Numbered from the stretch's first letter, positions 16,879 through 26,231 are shown. The stretch is 64,000 nt of DNA from Fibrivirga algicola (GCF_011742925.1 NZ_WAEL01000006.1:248001-312000); one strand, 5' to 3'. Notes: generated by a model not told the origin, from the sequence alone. Made by a program: numbers and translations.

Positions 16879-16977
16879 CGTTTGAGGTTTGGCGTTTGTG
16901 GTTTGCGGTTACGCTGTCAGAGAATATACTGGTTTTCTGGCAGCGCAACCGCAAACCACAAACGCCAACCTCACACG
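16879..16977. repeat. Intergenic hairpin element, GTTTGNN heptads, about 40-bp arms
   Basis: Left arm from 16880 reads GTTTGAG, GTTTGGC, GTTTGTG, GTTTGCG, GTTACGC. It pairs with 16937-16977 with only a few differences. It lies between the divergent gatB and bshC genes, so it cannot be acting as a terminator of either. Confidence 0.85.
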
Positions 16978-17045
16978 ATACCAGTGAACCCCAAGCCGCG
17001 TGCCTATGTTGAAGCACCTGTAAACCCGTCATTCGATTCGCCTGC

Positions 17046-18593
17046 ATGGATTGTCAATACGTGCCCCTCTCGGCCACCGGCCAGTTTTCGTCGCTTTTCC
17101 TCGATTACATCAATCAAGTCCCGGCCGTCAAGCCATTCTACGGTGAATTTCCAACCCTCGACGCGTTTCCCCGACAAATTCAGCAAAAGCAGTTCTCGGC
17201 TGAAAACAGGGCTGTTCTGGCCGACGTGCTGACTCGTCAGTACGCAGGCATCAACAACGTACCCAATATTGATCTGCTGCGCCAACCTAACACGTTTACC
17301 GTCACTACAGGTCACCAACTGAATATTTTCACGGGGCCGCTCTACGTAGTTTACAAGATTGTGACGATTCTGAATCTGGCGAAGAAACTGAAGGAGACGT
17401 ACCCGGACTACAATTTTGTGCCAGTGTACTGGATGGCTACGGAAGACCACGATTTCGCCGAGATCAATCATTTCCGGTTGTTTGGCCGTACCCACAGTTG
17501 GGAAACCGAACAGCGCGGAGCTGTTGGCCGTATGAATCCCCGCGAACTGGCCGATCTATTGAAGACCATTCCTGAAAAACTGCCGCTGTTTGAACAGGCC
17601 TATCTAAACCACGATACCCTGGCCGATGCCGTTCGGTATTACATGCATGAACTGTTCGGTGCTGATGGATTGATTTGTCTGGACGCCGACGATGCTGATC
17701 TGAAACGGCTTTTCCTGCCCGTACTCCGCGACGAATTACTTCAGCAAAACACCAGTACGCTGGTCAACAGCACGACCGAGAAGCTCAATGAGCTAGGTTA
17801 TAAAACGCCAATTTCGCCCCGCGATATCAACCTATTCTACCTCAACGACGGCCTGCGTGAGCGGATATCCTTACTTGAGGATGGCTATGAGGTGCTGAAC
17901 ACGAAGCTGCGCTTCACCGAAGCCGAATTGCTTGCAGAACTGGATGAGCACCCCGAACGATTCAGTCCGAACGTGGTAATGCGGCCTATGTACCAGGAAA
18001 CTATCCTGCCCAATCTCGCTTACATTGGCGGGCCATCTGAAGTGCCTTACTGGCTGCAGCTAAAAGCCGAATTTGATCAATATGGGTTGGCATTCCCTAT
18101 GTTGATGCCCCGAAACTTTGCCCTCTACGTACCCAGAGTAGCTGCCCGACGGATCAACAAGCTTGGCTTGACTGTGACCGATATGTTCCAAGATGTAGTT
18201 GCATTGAAACGGGCCTATGTAGAGCACCATGCAGAGCACAGCCTGAAATTCGACGCCGAAAACAAGGTAGTTAACAAGGCACTGGCTACGATTTTGCAGA
18301 AAGCCCAGTTGGTTGACCCAACGCTGGAGAAAGCGGTGCTGGCTGAAACCAAGCGGTTTGCCAATGCGGTAGTTCGCCTCGAAAAGAAAATGCGCCGGGC
18401 CGAAGAACACAACCAGGAAACGGGTGTTCGTCAACTCCTGACGGTGAAAGAGGAGCTCTTTCCTGGCGGAACCCCGCAGGAGCGTGCCGATAATTTCCTG
18501 ACCTTTTACCTGAATGATGCCAGTTTTCTGCAAAAGTTGCTGACAAATTTCGACCCGCTCAACTACCAGATGCAGGTATGTCTGGAAGGGTAA
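17046..18593 (+). CDS. bshC: Bacillithiol biosynthesis cysteine-adding enzyme
   Basis: Adds cysteine to glucosaminyl-malate, the last step of bacillithiol synthesis, the low-molecular-weight thiol of Firmicutes and many Bacteroidetes. The 515-residue product matches BshC in length and in motifs [30 protein letters not shown] and [15 protein letters not shown], with the long C-terminal coiled coil (about 380-470). bshA and bshB are not in the window. Divergent from gatB; formyl-THF cyclo-ligase follows. Confidence 0.95.
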   Translation: MDCQYVPLSATGQFSSLFLDYINQVPAVKPFYGEFPTLDAFPRQIQQKQFSAENRAVLADVLTRQYAGINNVPNIDLLRQPNTFTVTTGHQLNIFTGPLYVVYKIVTILNLAKKLKETYPDYNFVPVYWMATEDHDFAEINHFRLFGRTHSWETEQRGAVGRMNPRELADLLKTIPEKLPLFEQAYLNHDTLADAVRYYMHELFGADGLICLDADDADLKRLFLPVLRDELLQQNTSTLVNSTTEKLNELGYKTPISPRDINLFYLNDGLRERISLLEDGYEVLNTKLRFTEAELLAELDEHPERFSPNVVMRPMYQETILPNLAYIGGPSEVPYWLQLKAEFDQYGLAFPMLMPRNFALYVPRVAARRINKLGLTVTDMFQDVVALKRAYVEHHAEHSLKFDAENKVVNKALATILQKAQLVDPTLEKAVLAETKRFANAVVRLEKKMRRAEEHNQETGVRQLLTVKEELFPGGTPQERADNFLTFYLNDASFLQKLLTNFDPLNYQMQVCLEG

Positions 18594-18602
18594 GAAGAAA
18601 CT

Positions 18603-18697
18603 CATAGTTTGTGGTTTGATGGCTGTCGGTACACCGCGGCGCACTAACCAATCTGTAGCCGGGAAGCGTAACGACAGTCATCAAAAACGGTTTATGG
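18603..18697. repeat. Degenerate intergenic hairpin element
   Basis: Left part has GTTTGTG GTTTGAT GGCTGTC; the right part (18672-18697) is a diverged reverse complement that runs over the ATG of the next gene. Pairing is imperfect, so this may be a decayed copy. Confidence 0.45.
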
Positions 18698-19284
18698 TTA
18701 AGGACGAACTTCGTACCACTTACAAAGCCAGGCGTGCTGCGCTATCAGCCGACGAATTGCAGCGTGTAAGTGAGCAGGTGGCCGACCGCTTTTTTGCCGA
18801 TGCACGTATTCAAACTTGTTTAGCTAAAGATGGCGCCGTTGTTCATACATTTTTGCCCATTAAACGGCAGAACGAGCTAAGCACCTGGCCACTTATTCAC
18901 CGTCTTTGGCGCGATTACCCTGGCATAACGATCTGGGCGTCGGTAACAGAGCCTGCCACCCGTACGTTGCAGCATTTCCAGCTTACATCAACTACTGGCC
19001 TGATCGAGAACAAATGGGGTATTCCTGAGCCCTCGGATACGTTCACGCCTGTAACAGGCACGCCCGATCTGGTACTGGTCCCTTTGCTCGCCTTTGATAG
19101 AAACGGGCATCGTGTAGGCTACGGTGGTGGCTATTATGATCGGTTCCTGGCTGGAACCAGCGCTGACTGCCTCAAAATAGGCTTGTCTTTTTTCGATCCG
19201 GTAGACTGGATTGAAGCAGTTGATAACACCGATATTCCATTGACTGGCTGCGTTATGCCTACAGCCGTCTGCTGGTTTTCCTGA
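18694..19284 (+). CDS. 5-formyltetrahydrofolate cyclo-ligase
   Basis: Converts 5-formyl-THF to 5,10-methenyl-THF with ATP in one-carbon metabolism. The 196-residue product starts [18 protein letters not shown] and has the signature [20 protein letters not shown] near the C-terminus, plus the conserved [13 protein letters not shown] region. The frame extends upstream to 18616 through the hairpin element, but family similarity supports the ATG at 18694. Follows bshC by 100 nt. Confidence 0.92.
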   Translation: MVKDELRTTYKARRAALSADELQRVSEQVADRFFADARIQTCLAKDGAVVHTFLPIKRQNELSTWPLIHRLWRDYPGITIWASVTEPATRTLQHFQLTSTTGLIENKWGIPEPSDTFTPVTGTPDLVLVPLLAFDRNGHRVGYGGGYYDRFLAGTSADCLKIGLSFFDPVDWIEAVDNTDIPLTGCVMPTAVCWFS

Positions 19285-19362
19285 AAAGAACCGGTTGAAT
19301 GAGTTGTCGGCTCGTAAGTTCTTCCGTTGCTTTGTTGCTCTAAACCAGCGCTTCCAAACCGT

Positions 19363-20094
19363 ATGATTCGCATTTGTCTTGCAATAGCTATTTTTTGCTT
19401 GTGTGTTACCAGCACCAACGGGCAGGTACGTTACGGAATTCAGGGTAGTATCCAGGGGGCCAATGTTTCCTCAGTCGTTGATTTTACGTCATTTGGACCA
19501 TCGCTGGGCACATTGGCTGTACCAATCAATCAACGTATCGGCTTCCGGGCGGGTATCATGGCTGATTGTCCAATTACCAGTCGTTTGTCTGTTCGGCCAC
19601 AATTGCTTTACTCAGTCAAAGGGGGAGATGTCGACGTGAAAACGTTTGTCGGCAATGTGCTTAGCCGTTTTGGCGTGACCGGTACTCCGTTCATAATTGA
19701 TAACCCGATCTCAAAAGTTGTTGTCAACTATGTTGAACTGCCTGTCGTGTTGCTCTATCAATTGGCGACCGGGCCAGGGCATCTCGTGGTGGGTGCCGGA
19801 CCATACGCGGCTGTAGCGATTGGCGGTAGCATTAACGGGGCGCCGATCAATTTCGATACCAGCAGTTTTCGCAAGCATGACCTGGGTGCTACGGCATCAC
19901 TTGGTTATGACTGGCCCAATGGCCTATCGCTCTCGGGCTATTACGCGCACGGGTTAACGAATTTCTCGAGAAACTCAACGCCTAACCTCTCTTCACTTAA
20001 CCCATCCAACCCAACCGCATCGCTCGACCCATCGGCATTTGGTGGCACCCTGCGCAACCGGAGTTATGGGATCACGGTAGGTTATTTTTTCTAA
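19363..20094 (+). CDS. Outer-membrane beta-barrel protein, PorT-like (copy 1 of tandem pair)
   Basis: Exported 243-residue protein with a signal peptide (IRICLAIAIFCLCVTSTNGQ) and a strand-rich body (YGIQGSIQGANVSS, IGFRAGIMADCPIT, LSVRPQLLYSVKGG) ending in GITVGYFF, a terminal aromatic strand typical of barrel insertion signals. This is the common PorT/outer_membrane_beta-barrel type of Bacteroidetes. The next gene is a clear paralogue, so the pair arose by tandem duplication. Function unknown. Confidence 0.8.
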   Translation: MIRICLAIAIFCLCVTSTNGQVRYGIQGSIQGANVSSVVDFTSFGPSLGTLAVPINQRIGFRAGIMADCPITSRLSVRPQLLYSVKGGDVDVKTFVGNVLSRFGVTGTPFIIDNPISKVVVNYVELPVVLLYQLATGPGHLVVGAGPYAAVAIGGSINGAPINFDTSSFRKHDLGATASLGYDWPNGLSLSGYYAHGLTNFSRNSTPNLSSLNPSNPTASLDPSAFGGTLRNRSYGITVGYFF

Positions 20095-20230
20095 GAAAAG
20101 ATGAGTACTACTCCCGAATGAGAGTGATAGATATGCGTAGTTAATACTGTGTATAATATATAGTGAGCGGTGTTGTGTTGTTAGTAATTACTTGTTTGAT
20201 TCGCGTAACCAAACACATACACTACCTTAT

Positions 20231-20947
20231 ATGAAAATTGTTTATTTTGTTTCTGCTGTGTTGATTTCGGTATCCTCAACCTGTCTTGGTCAGGTGTTAT
20301 ACGGTGTTCAAGGCAGTATCCAATCGTCTAACTTGTCGCTCAATGTTAATACCGCCGCGACAGGTGGTATCGACCCAGGTTCGGTTTTTAAATCATCGAT
20401 AGGCTACCGGGCGGGTCTCATGGCCGACGTACCTGTAACTGATCAATTATCGATCCGCCCCCAATTACTTTACTCAACAAAGGGCTATAAACTCGATTTC
20501 AACAGCTTGTTCAGTAGCCTTGGCGGGCTAGGCGGCTTGCTGGGTAGCATACCCGAGATCAAAGTAGCCACCAACTTTATCGAGCTACCCATACAGGCTA
20601 TGTATGGCCTCGACGCAGGAGCAGGTCGAGTTGTGCTGGGAGCCGGTCCTTACGTCGGTTATGCATTGAGTGCCGCTGTGGATGGTAAGTCAACTCCATT
20701 CGAGGCTGGCAGCAAACGATTCGACTACGGCGCGGCGCTGTCAGTTGGTTACGAAATGCCCTCTGGCCTGAGTGTATCAGCTTATTACTCGCATGGATTT
20801 GCCGATATGGCTTCATCTGCCAATACGACGCAAAGCCCGGATCCGACTGATCCTGACTTCAATCCATCGTCGCTTTCTGCGGCCGGGACCGCCAAAATCC
20901 GGTCGTTTGGCCTCACACTTGGTTACTTTTTTGGTACAGGAAACTGA
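20231..20947 (+). CDS. Outer-membrane beta-barrel protein, PorT-like (copy 2 of tandem pair)
   Basis: A 238-residue paralogue of the preceding protein, aligned along its length: YGVQGSIQSSNLS, IGYRAGLMADVPVT, LSIRPQLLYSTKGY, FIELPIQAMYGL and terminal LTLGYFFGTGN. A signal peptide covers about residues 1-20 (cleavage before QVLYG). It has a Gly/Leu-rich loop (SSLGGLGGLLGSI) in place of the first copy's segment. The 136-nt AT-rich gap before it may hold its own promoter. A terminator-like hairpin follows. Function unknown. Confidence 0.8.
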   Translation: MKIVYFVSAVLISVSSTCLGQVLYGVQGSIQSSNLSLNVNTAATGGIDPGSVFKSSIGYRAGLMADVPVTDQLSIRPQLLYSTKGYKLDFNSLFSSLGGLGGLLGSIPEIKVATNFIELPIQAMYGLDAGAGRVVLGAGPYVGYALSAAVDGKSTPFEAGSKRFDYGAALSVGYEMPSGLSVSAYYSHGFADMASSANTTQSPDPTDPDFNPSSLSAAGTAKIRSFGLTLGYFFGTGN

Positions 20948-20968
20948 AAAGAAGCCAGCCGTTGAACG

Positions 20969-21030
20969 AACGTACCCATTGCAGATAGACCTAGTTTCGA
21001 AAAAGCTTGTCTGTCTACAATGGGTACGTT
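20969..21030 (+). terminator. Terminator-like hairpin after the barrel pair
   Basis: Arms AACGTACCCATTGCAGATAG... (20969-20990) and 21009-21030 pair over 22 bp with two mismatches that are G-U in RNA, followed by GTTTTT. Both arms carry the ACGTACC word that is over-represented in this window. Confidence 0.75.
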
Positions 21031-21071
21031 GTTTTTAACCCCTTGAGCCGACTTCTATCAAAAATATGCCG

Positions 21072-21079
21072 TACTTTTG
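21072..21079 (+). promoter_or_regulatory. -7 promoter box of asd
   Basis: TACTTTTG matches TAnnTTTG exactly, 33 bases before the ATG at 21113, right after the preceding terminator. Confidence 0.55.
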
Positions 21080-21112
21080 CGGTCAATTTTTCAATAAAAC
21101 CTCAAAATTTCT

Positions 21113-22126
21113 ATGAAAATCGCAGTCGTTGGGGCCACGGGCTTAGTCGGTGGCGAGATGCTGAAGGTACTGGCCGAACGGAATTTCCCGGTCACCGAAC
21201 TCATTCCGGTCGCTTCTGAGCGCTCGGTTGGTAAACAGGTGATGTTCAAGGGTAAACCCGTGACGGTGGTCGGCTACGATGAGGCCATCGCCCGCAAACC
21301 CGCGATTGCCATCTTCTCGGCTGGTGGTAGTACTTCGCTCGAACTGGCTCCACGCTTTGCCGAAGCGGGCATTACGGTGATCGACAACTCGTCGGCCTGG
21401 CGTATGGACCCTACCAAGAAACTGGTGGTCCCCGAAGTAAATGCCGATACGTTGACCGTTACCGATAAGATCATTGCTAACCCCAACTGTTCAACCATTC
21501 AGATGGTGGTAGTGCTGAAACCACTGCACGAGAAATACAAAATCAAGCGCGTGGTCGTATCGACCTACCAGTCTGTGACCGGTACCGGGAAAGCGGCGGT
21601 TGATCAGCTTTTTGCCGAGCGCAACGGAGATGACTCAGTAGCTAAAGTGTACCCGCACCCGATTGACCTGAACGTGTTGCCTCATATCGACGTGTTCCTC
21701 GATAACGGATACACGAAAGAAGAAATGAAGATGGTGAAGGAAACGACCAAAATCATGGGCGACGACTCGATCCGGGTTACGGCTACTACGGTTCGTATTC
21801 CAACCATCGGCGGCCACTCAGAGGCCGTTAACATCGAGTTCGAAAATGACTTCGATTTGAAAGAAGTAACTGAGTTGCTGAGCCAGGCCGAAGGCGTAAT
21901 TGTTCAGGATGATCCTGCCAACAAGATTTACCCAATGCCGTTGACGGCTCATGGTAAAGATGAAGTATTCGTTGGCCGGATCCGTCGTGATGAAAGCCAG
22001 GACAATACATTGAATCTTTGGATTGTAGCTGATAACCTCCGGAAAGGGGCCGCTACCAACGCTGTGCAGATTGCCGAATACCTGCTCAAACACGAGCTGG
22101 TTGGCGAAAGCGCAACCGTAGCGTAG
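21113..22126 (+). CDS. asd: Aspartate-semialdehyde dehydrogenase
   Basis: Makes aspartate semialdehyde from aspartyl phosphate for lysine, diaminopimelate, threonine and methionine synthesis. The 337-residue product starts with the NADP-binding loop VGATGLVGGEML, has the catalytic Cys126 in NPNCSTIQMV, the SVTGTGKAA loop and His235 in GGHSEAVN. Length is normal. It has its own promoter and faces the thiolase gene across a perfect 40-bp inverted repeat. Confidence 0.96.
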   Translation: MKIAVVGATGLVGGEMLKVLAERNFPVTELIPVASERSVGKQVMFKGKPVTVVGYDEAIARKPAIAIFSAGGSTSLELAPRFAEAGITVIDNSSAWRMDPTKKLVVPEVNADTLTVTDKIIANPNCSTIQMVVVLKPLHEKYKIKRVVVSTYQSVTGTGKAAVDQLFAERNGDDSVAKVYPHPIDLNVLPHIDVFLDNGYTKEEMKMVKETTKIMGDDSIRVTATTVRIPTIGGHSEAVNIEFENDFDLKEVTELLSQAEGVIVQDDPANKIYPMPLTAHGKDEVFVGRIRRDESQDNTLNLWIVADNLRKGAATNAVQIAEYLLKHELVGESATVA

Positions 22127-22130
22127 ATCA

Positions 22131-22230
22131 AAAAGAGGTTTAAACACAGAGCCGCCGAGAACACAGAGTTATTTCTTCAGTAGAAAAAGAAACTCTGTGT
22201 TCTCGGCGGCTCTGTGTTTAAACCTCTTTT
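22131..22230. repeat. Intergenic hairpin element, 40-bp perfect arms
   Basis: Left arm 22131-22170 (AAAAGAGGTTTAAACACAGA...) is the exact reverse complement of 22191-22230, with a 20-nt loop. AACACAGAG occurs twice in each arm. It starts 4 nt after the asd stop and ends 7 nt from the thiolase stop, and could end both transcripts. Confidence 0.95.
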
Positions 22231-22237
22231 CTGCTTA

Positions 22238-23416
22238 TCAATTCAGCCGCTCGAAAATTCCGGCCACACCTTGTCCGCCACCGACGCAGGCCGACACCAT
22301 GCCGTATTTCTCGTCGCGGCGACGCATCTCATTCAGCAATTGAACCGACAAACGGGCACCGGTTGAGCCAAGTGCATGTCCCAATGCAATGGCGCCACCA
22401 TTGTGATTGATCTTGTTCTTGTCGAGCCCCAGTTCCTGGATAACGGCCAGCGATTGAGCCGCAAACGCTTCATTCAGTTCAATCTGATCGATATCATCCT
22501 GCTTAAGTCCCGCTTTCTGCAAGGCAATAGGGATGGCCGCAACCGGACCGATACCCATGATGCGTGGCTCAACACCAGCCGAGGCGTATGACATCATCCG
22601 GGCAATTGGCTTCAGATTCAATTCATTGACAAGGCGCTCTGACATCACAATCACGAAAGCCGCTCCGTCAGATGTCTGCGACGAGTTACCGGCAGTTACT
22701 GAACCACCTGCCGCGAAAACGGGGCGTAGTTTAGCCAATCCTTCTGCACTGGTGTCCTTACGTGGCCCCTCATCCTGCGATACAGTCCACTCACGCGTCT
22801 TCTTCTTTCCGCTCGCCTCATCGAAATAAGTTTCCTTCACGGCAATCGGTACAATCTCGTCGGTGAACTTACCAGCTGCCTGTGCGGCCAGTGCCCGCTT
22901 GTGCGACTCGAGTGCAAACTCATCCTGTGCATCGCGGCTGATTTTAAACTGGTCGGCTACCTGCTCAGCGGTCAGCCCCATGCCGATGTAGTAATCAGGA
23001 TTCGACTTGGCAATGTCGTAGTTCAAGGCAGTTTTCCAGCCCATCACCGGTACCATCGACATCGATTCGGTACCACCGGCAATGATACAATCGGCCATCC
23101 CGGCGTGAATTTTGGCTGAAGCAATAGCTATCGCTTCCAGGCCGGAACCGCAATACCGATTAATTGTCATGCCGGGTACGCTGCTGGGCAAAGATAATAG
23201 CGCGATGTAACGCGAAATCTGCATGCCTTGCTCGGCTTCTGGTACGGCATTACCCACAATCAGGTCTTCAACACGGGCTGGGTCAAGGTTCGGTACCTGC
23301 GCCAGCATGTGCTTAATCACCTCGGCGGCCAAATCGTCGGGGCGGGTCAGGCGCAGACCACCGCGCGGCGCTTTACCGACGGGGCTACGAAAACCAGCAA
23401 CAATATATGCGTCCAT
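22238..23416 (-). CDS. Acetyl-CoA C-acyltransferase (thiolase, FadA-like)
   Basis: Thiolytic cleavage of 3-ketoacyl-CoA in beta-oxidation, or acetoacetyl-CoA synthesis. The 392-residue product has the acyl-enzyme Cys89 in NRYCGSG, His347 in GGAIALGHALGSTGAR and the proton-shuttle Cys377 in SACVGGGQG. The tail is normal for the family. No other beta-oxidation gene is adjacent. A 9-2-9 palindrome about 110 bases upstream may be an operator for it. Confidence 0.94.
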   Translation of the reverse strand: MDAYIVAGFRSPVGKAPRGGLRLTRPDDLAAEVIKHMLAQVPNLDPARVEDLIVGNAVPEAEQGMQISRYIALLSLPSSVPGMTINRYCGSGLEAIAIASAKIHAGMADCIIAGGTESMSMVPVMGWKTALNYDIAKSNPDYYIGMGLTAEQVADQFKISRDAQDEFALESHKRALAAQAAGKFTDEIVPIAVKETYFDEASGKKKTREWTVSQDEGPRKDTSAEGLAKLRPVFAAGGSVTAGNSSQTSDGAAFVIVMSERLVNELNLKPIARMMSYASAGVEPRIMGIGPVAAIPIALQKAGLKQDDIDQIELNEAFAAQSLAVIQELGLDKNKINHNGGAIALGHALGSTGARLSVQLLNEMRRRDEKYGMVSACVGGGQGVAGIFERLN

Positions 23417-23525
23417 AGAAAGGCGTTTGATGGTTCTAATTTATCGACGCTGCAAGTCTGGAGAGACAGCAGACGCCTTTACTGGTTAACAAAAGTTGAT
23501 TCGGAATAGTACAAAGATATAAAAA

Positions 23526-23545
23526 ATAGTATGCACGCATACTAT
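23526..23545. promoter_or_regulatory. Operator-like palindrome between thiolase and nuoJ
   Basis: ATAGTATGC AC GCATACTAT is a perfect 9-2-9 inverted repeat, the size of many TetR-type operators. It lies about 110 bases upstream of the thiolase start, and no T-run suggests a terminator. Confidence 0.4.
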
Positions 23546-23560
23546 CTAATAAGGGGACCC

Positions 23561-23588
23561 AAAAAAAGCCGCTCTGGTCAGAGCGGCT
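23561..23588 (-). terminator. Terminator of the nuoG-J transcript
   Basis: Stem AGCCGCTCTG (23567-23576) with CAGAGCGGCT (23579-23588); on the minus strand it is followed by seven T. It lies 37 bases after the nuoJ stop, so the operon ends at nuoJ. Confidence 0.9.
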
Positions 23589-23624
23589 CTGCAAAAATAG
23601 GCCTGTAGACTGAACAGGGAAGGG

Positions 23625-24182
23625 TCAGAAATGAGGGTCGCCAGCTTCACGTTTGCCGAGCATAACAGCACCAACCATTGCAATCAGGAACAGGACAGAC
23701 GCTAACTCGAAGGGCAGAATATAGTCGCTATATAGAACGATACCCAGCCGTTCAACCAAGCCCGTCTGCGAGTCATATGTACTTGGGTTAAACGTACCTA
23801 CAGGAGCAGCGTTGAAAATAGAAAGTAACAGCACCATCAGCACACCACCTACAATAACAGCAGCCGTTTTGGTTAGGGTTACTTTAGACTCTTCATCATC
23901 CTGCTTCAGATTCAGGAACATGATTGCGAACAGGAAAAGTACCATAATAGCACCTGCGTAGACGATGATGTTCACAATGGCCAGAAACTGTGCGTTCAAG
24001 AGCATGTAATGCCCTGTAAGACAGAAAAAAGTAAAAATCAGGGCTAGTACGCTATGGATTGGGTTCCGGGCTGTAACAACCGTTATGGCACTTAGCAACG
24101 TAATAAAGCCAAGCCCGTAGAACAGGTAACCAGCGGTAGTCAGGCTTTTAAGGTGGCTAATAAACGAGTCGAGTTGATTCAT
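23625..24182 (-). CDS. nuoJ: NADH-quinone oxidoreductase subunit J
   Basis: Membrane subunit of complex I. The 185-residue product starts MNQLDSFISHLKSLTTAGYLFYG and has five hydrophobic segments, including HSVLALIFTFFCLTGHYMLL and IIVYAGAIMVLFLFAIMFLN, which match NuoJ. The frame extends to 24257, but the ATG at 24182 fits the family. It is the last gene before a terminator; nuoK, L, M and N do not follow here. Confidence 0.93.
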   Translation of the reverse strand: MNQLDSFISHLKSLTTAGYLFYGLGFITLLSAITVVTARNPIHSVLALIFTFFCLTGHYMLLNAQFLAIVNIIVYAGAIMVLFLFAIMFLNLKQDDEESKVTLTKTAAVIVGGVLMVLLLSIFNAAPVGTFNPSTYDSQTGLVERLGIVLYSDYILPFELASVLFLIAMVGAVMLGKREAGDPHF

Positions 24183-24298
24183 GTGTTTCTGTATATGGTT
24201 TGTGGGGTATCGTCCACGTTGTTGTGCTGCCAGCTCATCGATTTCTTGAGTCAGCAAAGCAATTACAACAACATAGACGATAAACTACAGCCGTGTGA

Positions 24299-24859
24299 TT
24301 ACGCTACTGACCGTGAAAGTGTAGGTTCCGTTGGCGTTGCTTTTACATCCGGGTTATTCCGAACGTACCTGTCGTCAAGTTTTTCCACGAGCTTATCCTT
24401 GCCATAAATTACACCATCCCGGCTGGTTACTACAGGCACCATACGGTCGTGGCGAAGATAAACAGCCTGTTTTGGGCAGGCTTCTTCGCACAGACCACAG
24501 AAAATGCAACGCAGCATATTGATCTCGTACACGGCAGCGTATTTCTCTTCGCGATAAAGTGTCTCTTCGCCCTTTTTACGCTCGGCAGCCACCATTGAAA
24601 TAGCTTCAGCCGGGCAGGCAACCGCACACAGTCCGCAGGCAGTGCAACGCTCGCGACCTTGCTCATCGCGCTTCAGGACGTGATGCCCCCGGAATACCGG
24701 GCCAAGGTACCGCTTCACCTCAGGATACTGAATGGTTGCCTTCTTCATGAAGAAGTGGCGGATCGTAATGGCCAGTCCACCAAAGATGGCAGGCAGATAC
24801 ATCCGCTCGGCCATCGTCATCTCTTTATTACTGACCTGTTTTGATCGGTTCGTTAACAT
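24299..24859 (-). CDS. nuoI: NADH-quinone oxidoreductase subunit I
   Basis: Peripheral complex I subunit carrying two 4Fe-4S clusters. The 186-residue product has two ferredoxin motifs, CTACGLCAVACP and CIFCGLCEEACP, after an amphipathic N-terminus (MTMAERMYLPAIFGGLAI). The ATG at 24859 is 5 nt from the arm of a CTTCTGC-type hairpin that fills the gap to nuoH, so the leader of this gene within the operon mRNA is structured. Confidence 0.95.
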   Translation of the reverse strand: MLTNRSKQVSNKEMTMAERMYLPAIFGGLAITIRHFFMKKATIQYPEVKRYLGPVFRGHHVLKRDEQGRERCTACGLCAVACPAEAISMVAAERKKGEETLYREEKYAAVYEINMLRCIFCGLCEEACPKQAVYLRHDRMVPVVTSRDGVIYGKDKLVEKLDDRYVRNNPDVKATPTEPTLSRSVA

Positions 24860-24864
24860 GTTAC

Positions 24865-24960
24865 TATGTTTACTGTCTTCTGCCTTCTGCCTTCCGTTGC
24901 GCTGCCCGGATGGATACTGTAGCCGGGCGGAGCAACAGAAGACGGAAGACAGTAAACGTA
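24865..24960. repeat. Intergenic hairpin element, CTTCTGC heptads
   Basis: Left arm holds CTTCTGC (24877-24883), CTTCTGC (24884-24890), CTTCCGT (24891-24897). The right arm pairs with it but lacks one heptad, so the arms differ by a unit-length indel. It occupies nearly the whole nuoH-nuoI gap inside the operon. Confidence 0.8.
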
Positions 24961-24966
24961 TTGAAC

Positions 24967-26124
24967 TTAAACTTGTGGTATCGCTACTGCTTTGCGTCGG
25001 GGGGCTTTCACTGCGTTGGTGGCTGCCAAAATAACCATACCAAGTACAATCAGCCAGGTGGCATACTTGAAGTTATAAAGCAAACCAGCACCGGTCAGAA
25101 TGACGTTCAGGATCGACAACGGAATCAGCGTTTTCCAGCCCAGGTTCATCAACTGGTCGTAGCGGAATCGTGGAAGTGTCCAACGTACCCACATGAAGAA
25201 GAAGATGAAGAAGAATATTTTGCCGAACAGCACTACCGTTCCAATCAGCGTTGCCACGTTGTGTCCAGCTACGTTGCCCAGTGAACCTACCAGCGCATCG
25301 TGAACTTGGGTCATGAAGGGATAATGGAATCCACCAAAGTACAGCGTTGAGATTACCGCCGAAGAAGTAAACATGTTGATGTACTCTGAGAAGAGGTAAA
25401 AACCCAGTTTCATCGAGCTGTATTCCGTGTGATAGCCACCAACGAGTTCTGTTTCACACTCGGGTAGATCGAAGGGGGTACGGTTACACTCAGCAAAGGC
25501 GCAGGTCAGGAAGATGATAAAGCCAAGAGGCTGCGTAAAAATATTCCACTCCCAGACATTAGCCTGCTCGTTGACAATGGTACGCAACGACAGTGAGCCG
25601 GTCATCATCAGGATAGCGATGATCGATAAGCCGAGGGCTACTTCATAGCTGATGTTCTGCGAGGCCGCCCGGATAGCGCCGAGCAGAGAGAATTTGTTGT
25701 TCGAAGCCCAGCCACCAATCATGATACCATATACGCCCAGCGAAACCACGCCGAACACGTATAGGATGCCCACGTTCACATCGAGTCCCTGCACAGATAC
25801 CTCGAAATTCTCGTAACGAATGCTATCCCCGAACGGAATTACCGCGCTCGACATCAGCGCTGTCAGCATAGCCAGACAGGGACCAAGAATAAACAACCAT
25901 TTGCTGGCCTGAGACGGAATGAAGTCTTCTTTAAAAAACATTTTACCCGCATCAGCAATGGGCTGTAGCAAACCCAATGGACCTGCCCGGTTTGGACCGA
26001 TACGGTCCTGCAAAAAAGCCGCGACCTTACGCTCAGCATAGGTCGAATAAGTGGCAATCAGCAGCGTAATCCCAAAAATGGCCAGGATCACGAGTGATTT
26101 GATAATGAGAACGGTAAGATCCAT
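24967..26124 (-). CDS. nuoH: NADH-quinone oxidoreductase subunit H
   Basis: Membrane subunit near the quinone site of complex I. The 385-residue product has the hallmark segments YAERKVAAFLQDRIGPNRAG, LGLLQPIADAGKMFFKED, CAFAECNRTPFDLPE and ETELVGGYHTEYS. It is about 60 residues longer than the E. coli protein, with extra sequence in the central loop and C-terminal half. It lies between nuoG and nuoI in the usual order. Confidence 0.95.
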   Translation of the reverse strand: MDLTVLIIKSLVILAIFGITLLIATYSTYAERKVAAFLQDRIGPNRAGPLGLLQPIADAGKMFFKEDFIPSQASKWLFILGPCLAMLTALMSSAVIPFGDSIRYENFEVSVQGLDVNVGILYVFGVVSLGVYGIMIGGWASNNKFSLLGAIRAASQNISYEVALGLSIIAILMMTGSLSLRTIVNEQANVWEWNIFTQPLGFIIFLTCAFAECNRTPFDLPECETELVGGYHTEYSSMKLGFYLFSEYINMFTSSAVISTLYFGGFHYPFMTQVHDALVGSLGNVAGHNVATLIGTVVLFGKIFFFIFFFMWVRWTLPRFRYDQLMNLGWKTLIPLSILNVILTGAGLLYNFKYATWLIVLGMVILAATNAVKAPRRKAVAIPQV

Positions 26125-26143
26125 AAACTACTGTTGAAAAGTC

Positions 26144-26230
26144 CTCTATGTTCTGCTGTCGGTTCCTTCCCCACCGGTCAAGAAATGCCTGATTGGCGAA
26201 ACAACAGAAACAGTAAACAAAAGACGGTAA
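26144..26230. repeat. Degenerate intergenic hairpin element between nuoG and nuoH
   Basis: The right part, reverse complemented, reads like GTTTACTGTTTCTGTTGTTTC and pairs only loosely with CTCTATGTTCTGCTGTCGGTTC. It resembles the other elements in size, position and wording but is diverged. Confidence 0.35.
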
Positions 26231-26231
26231 A

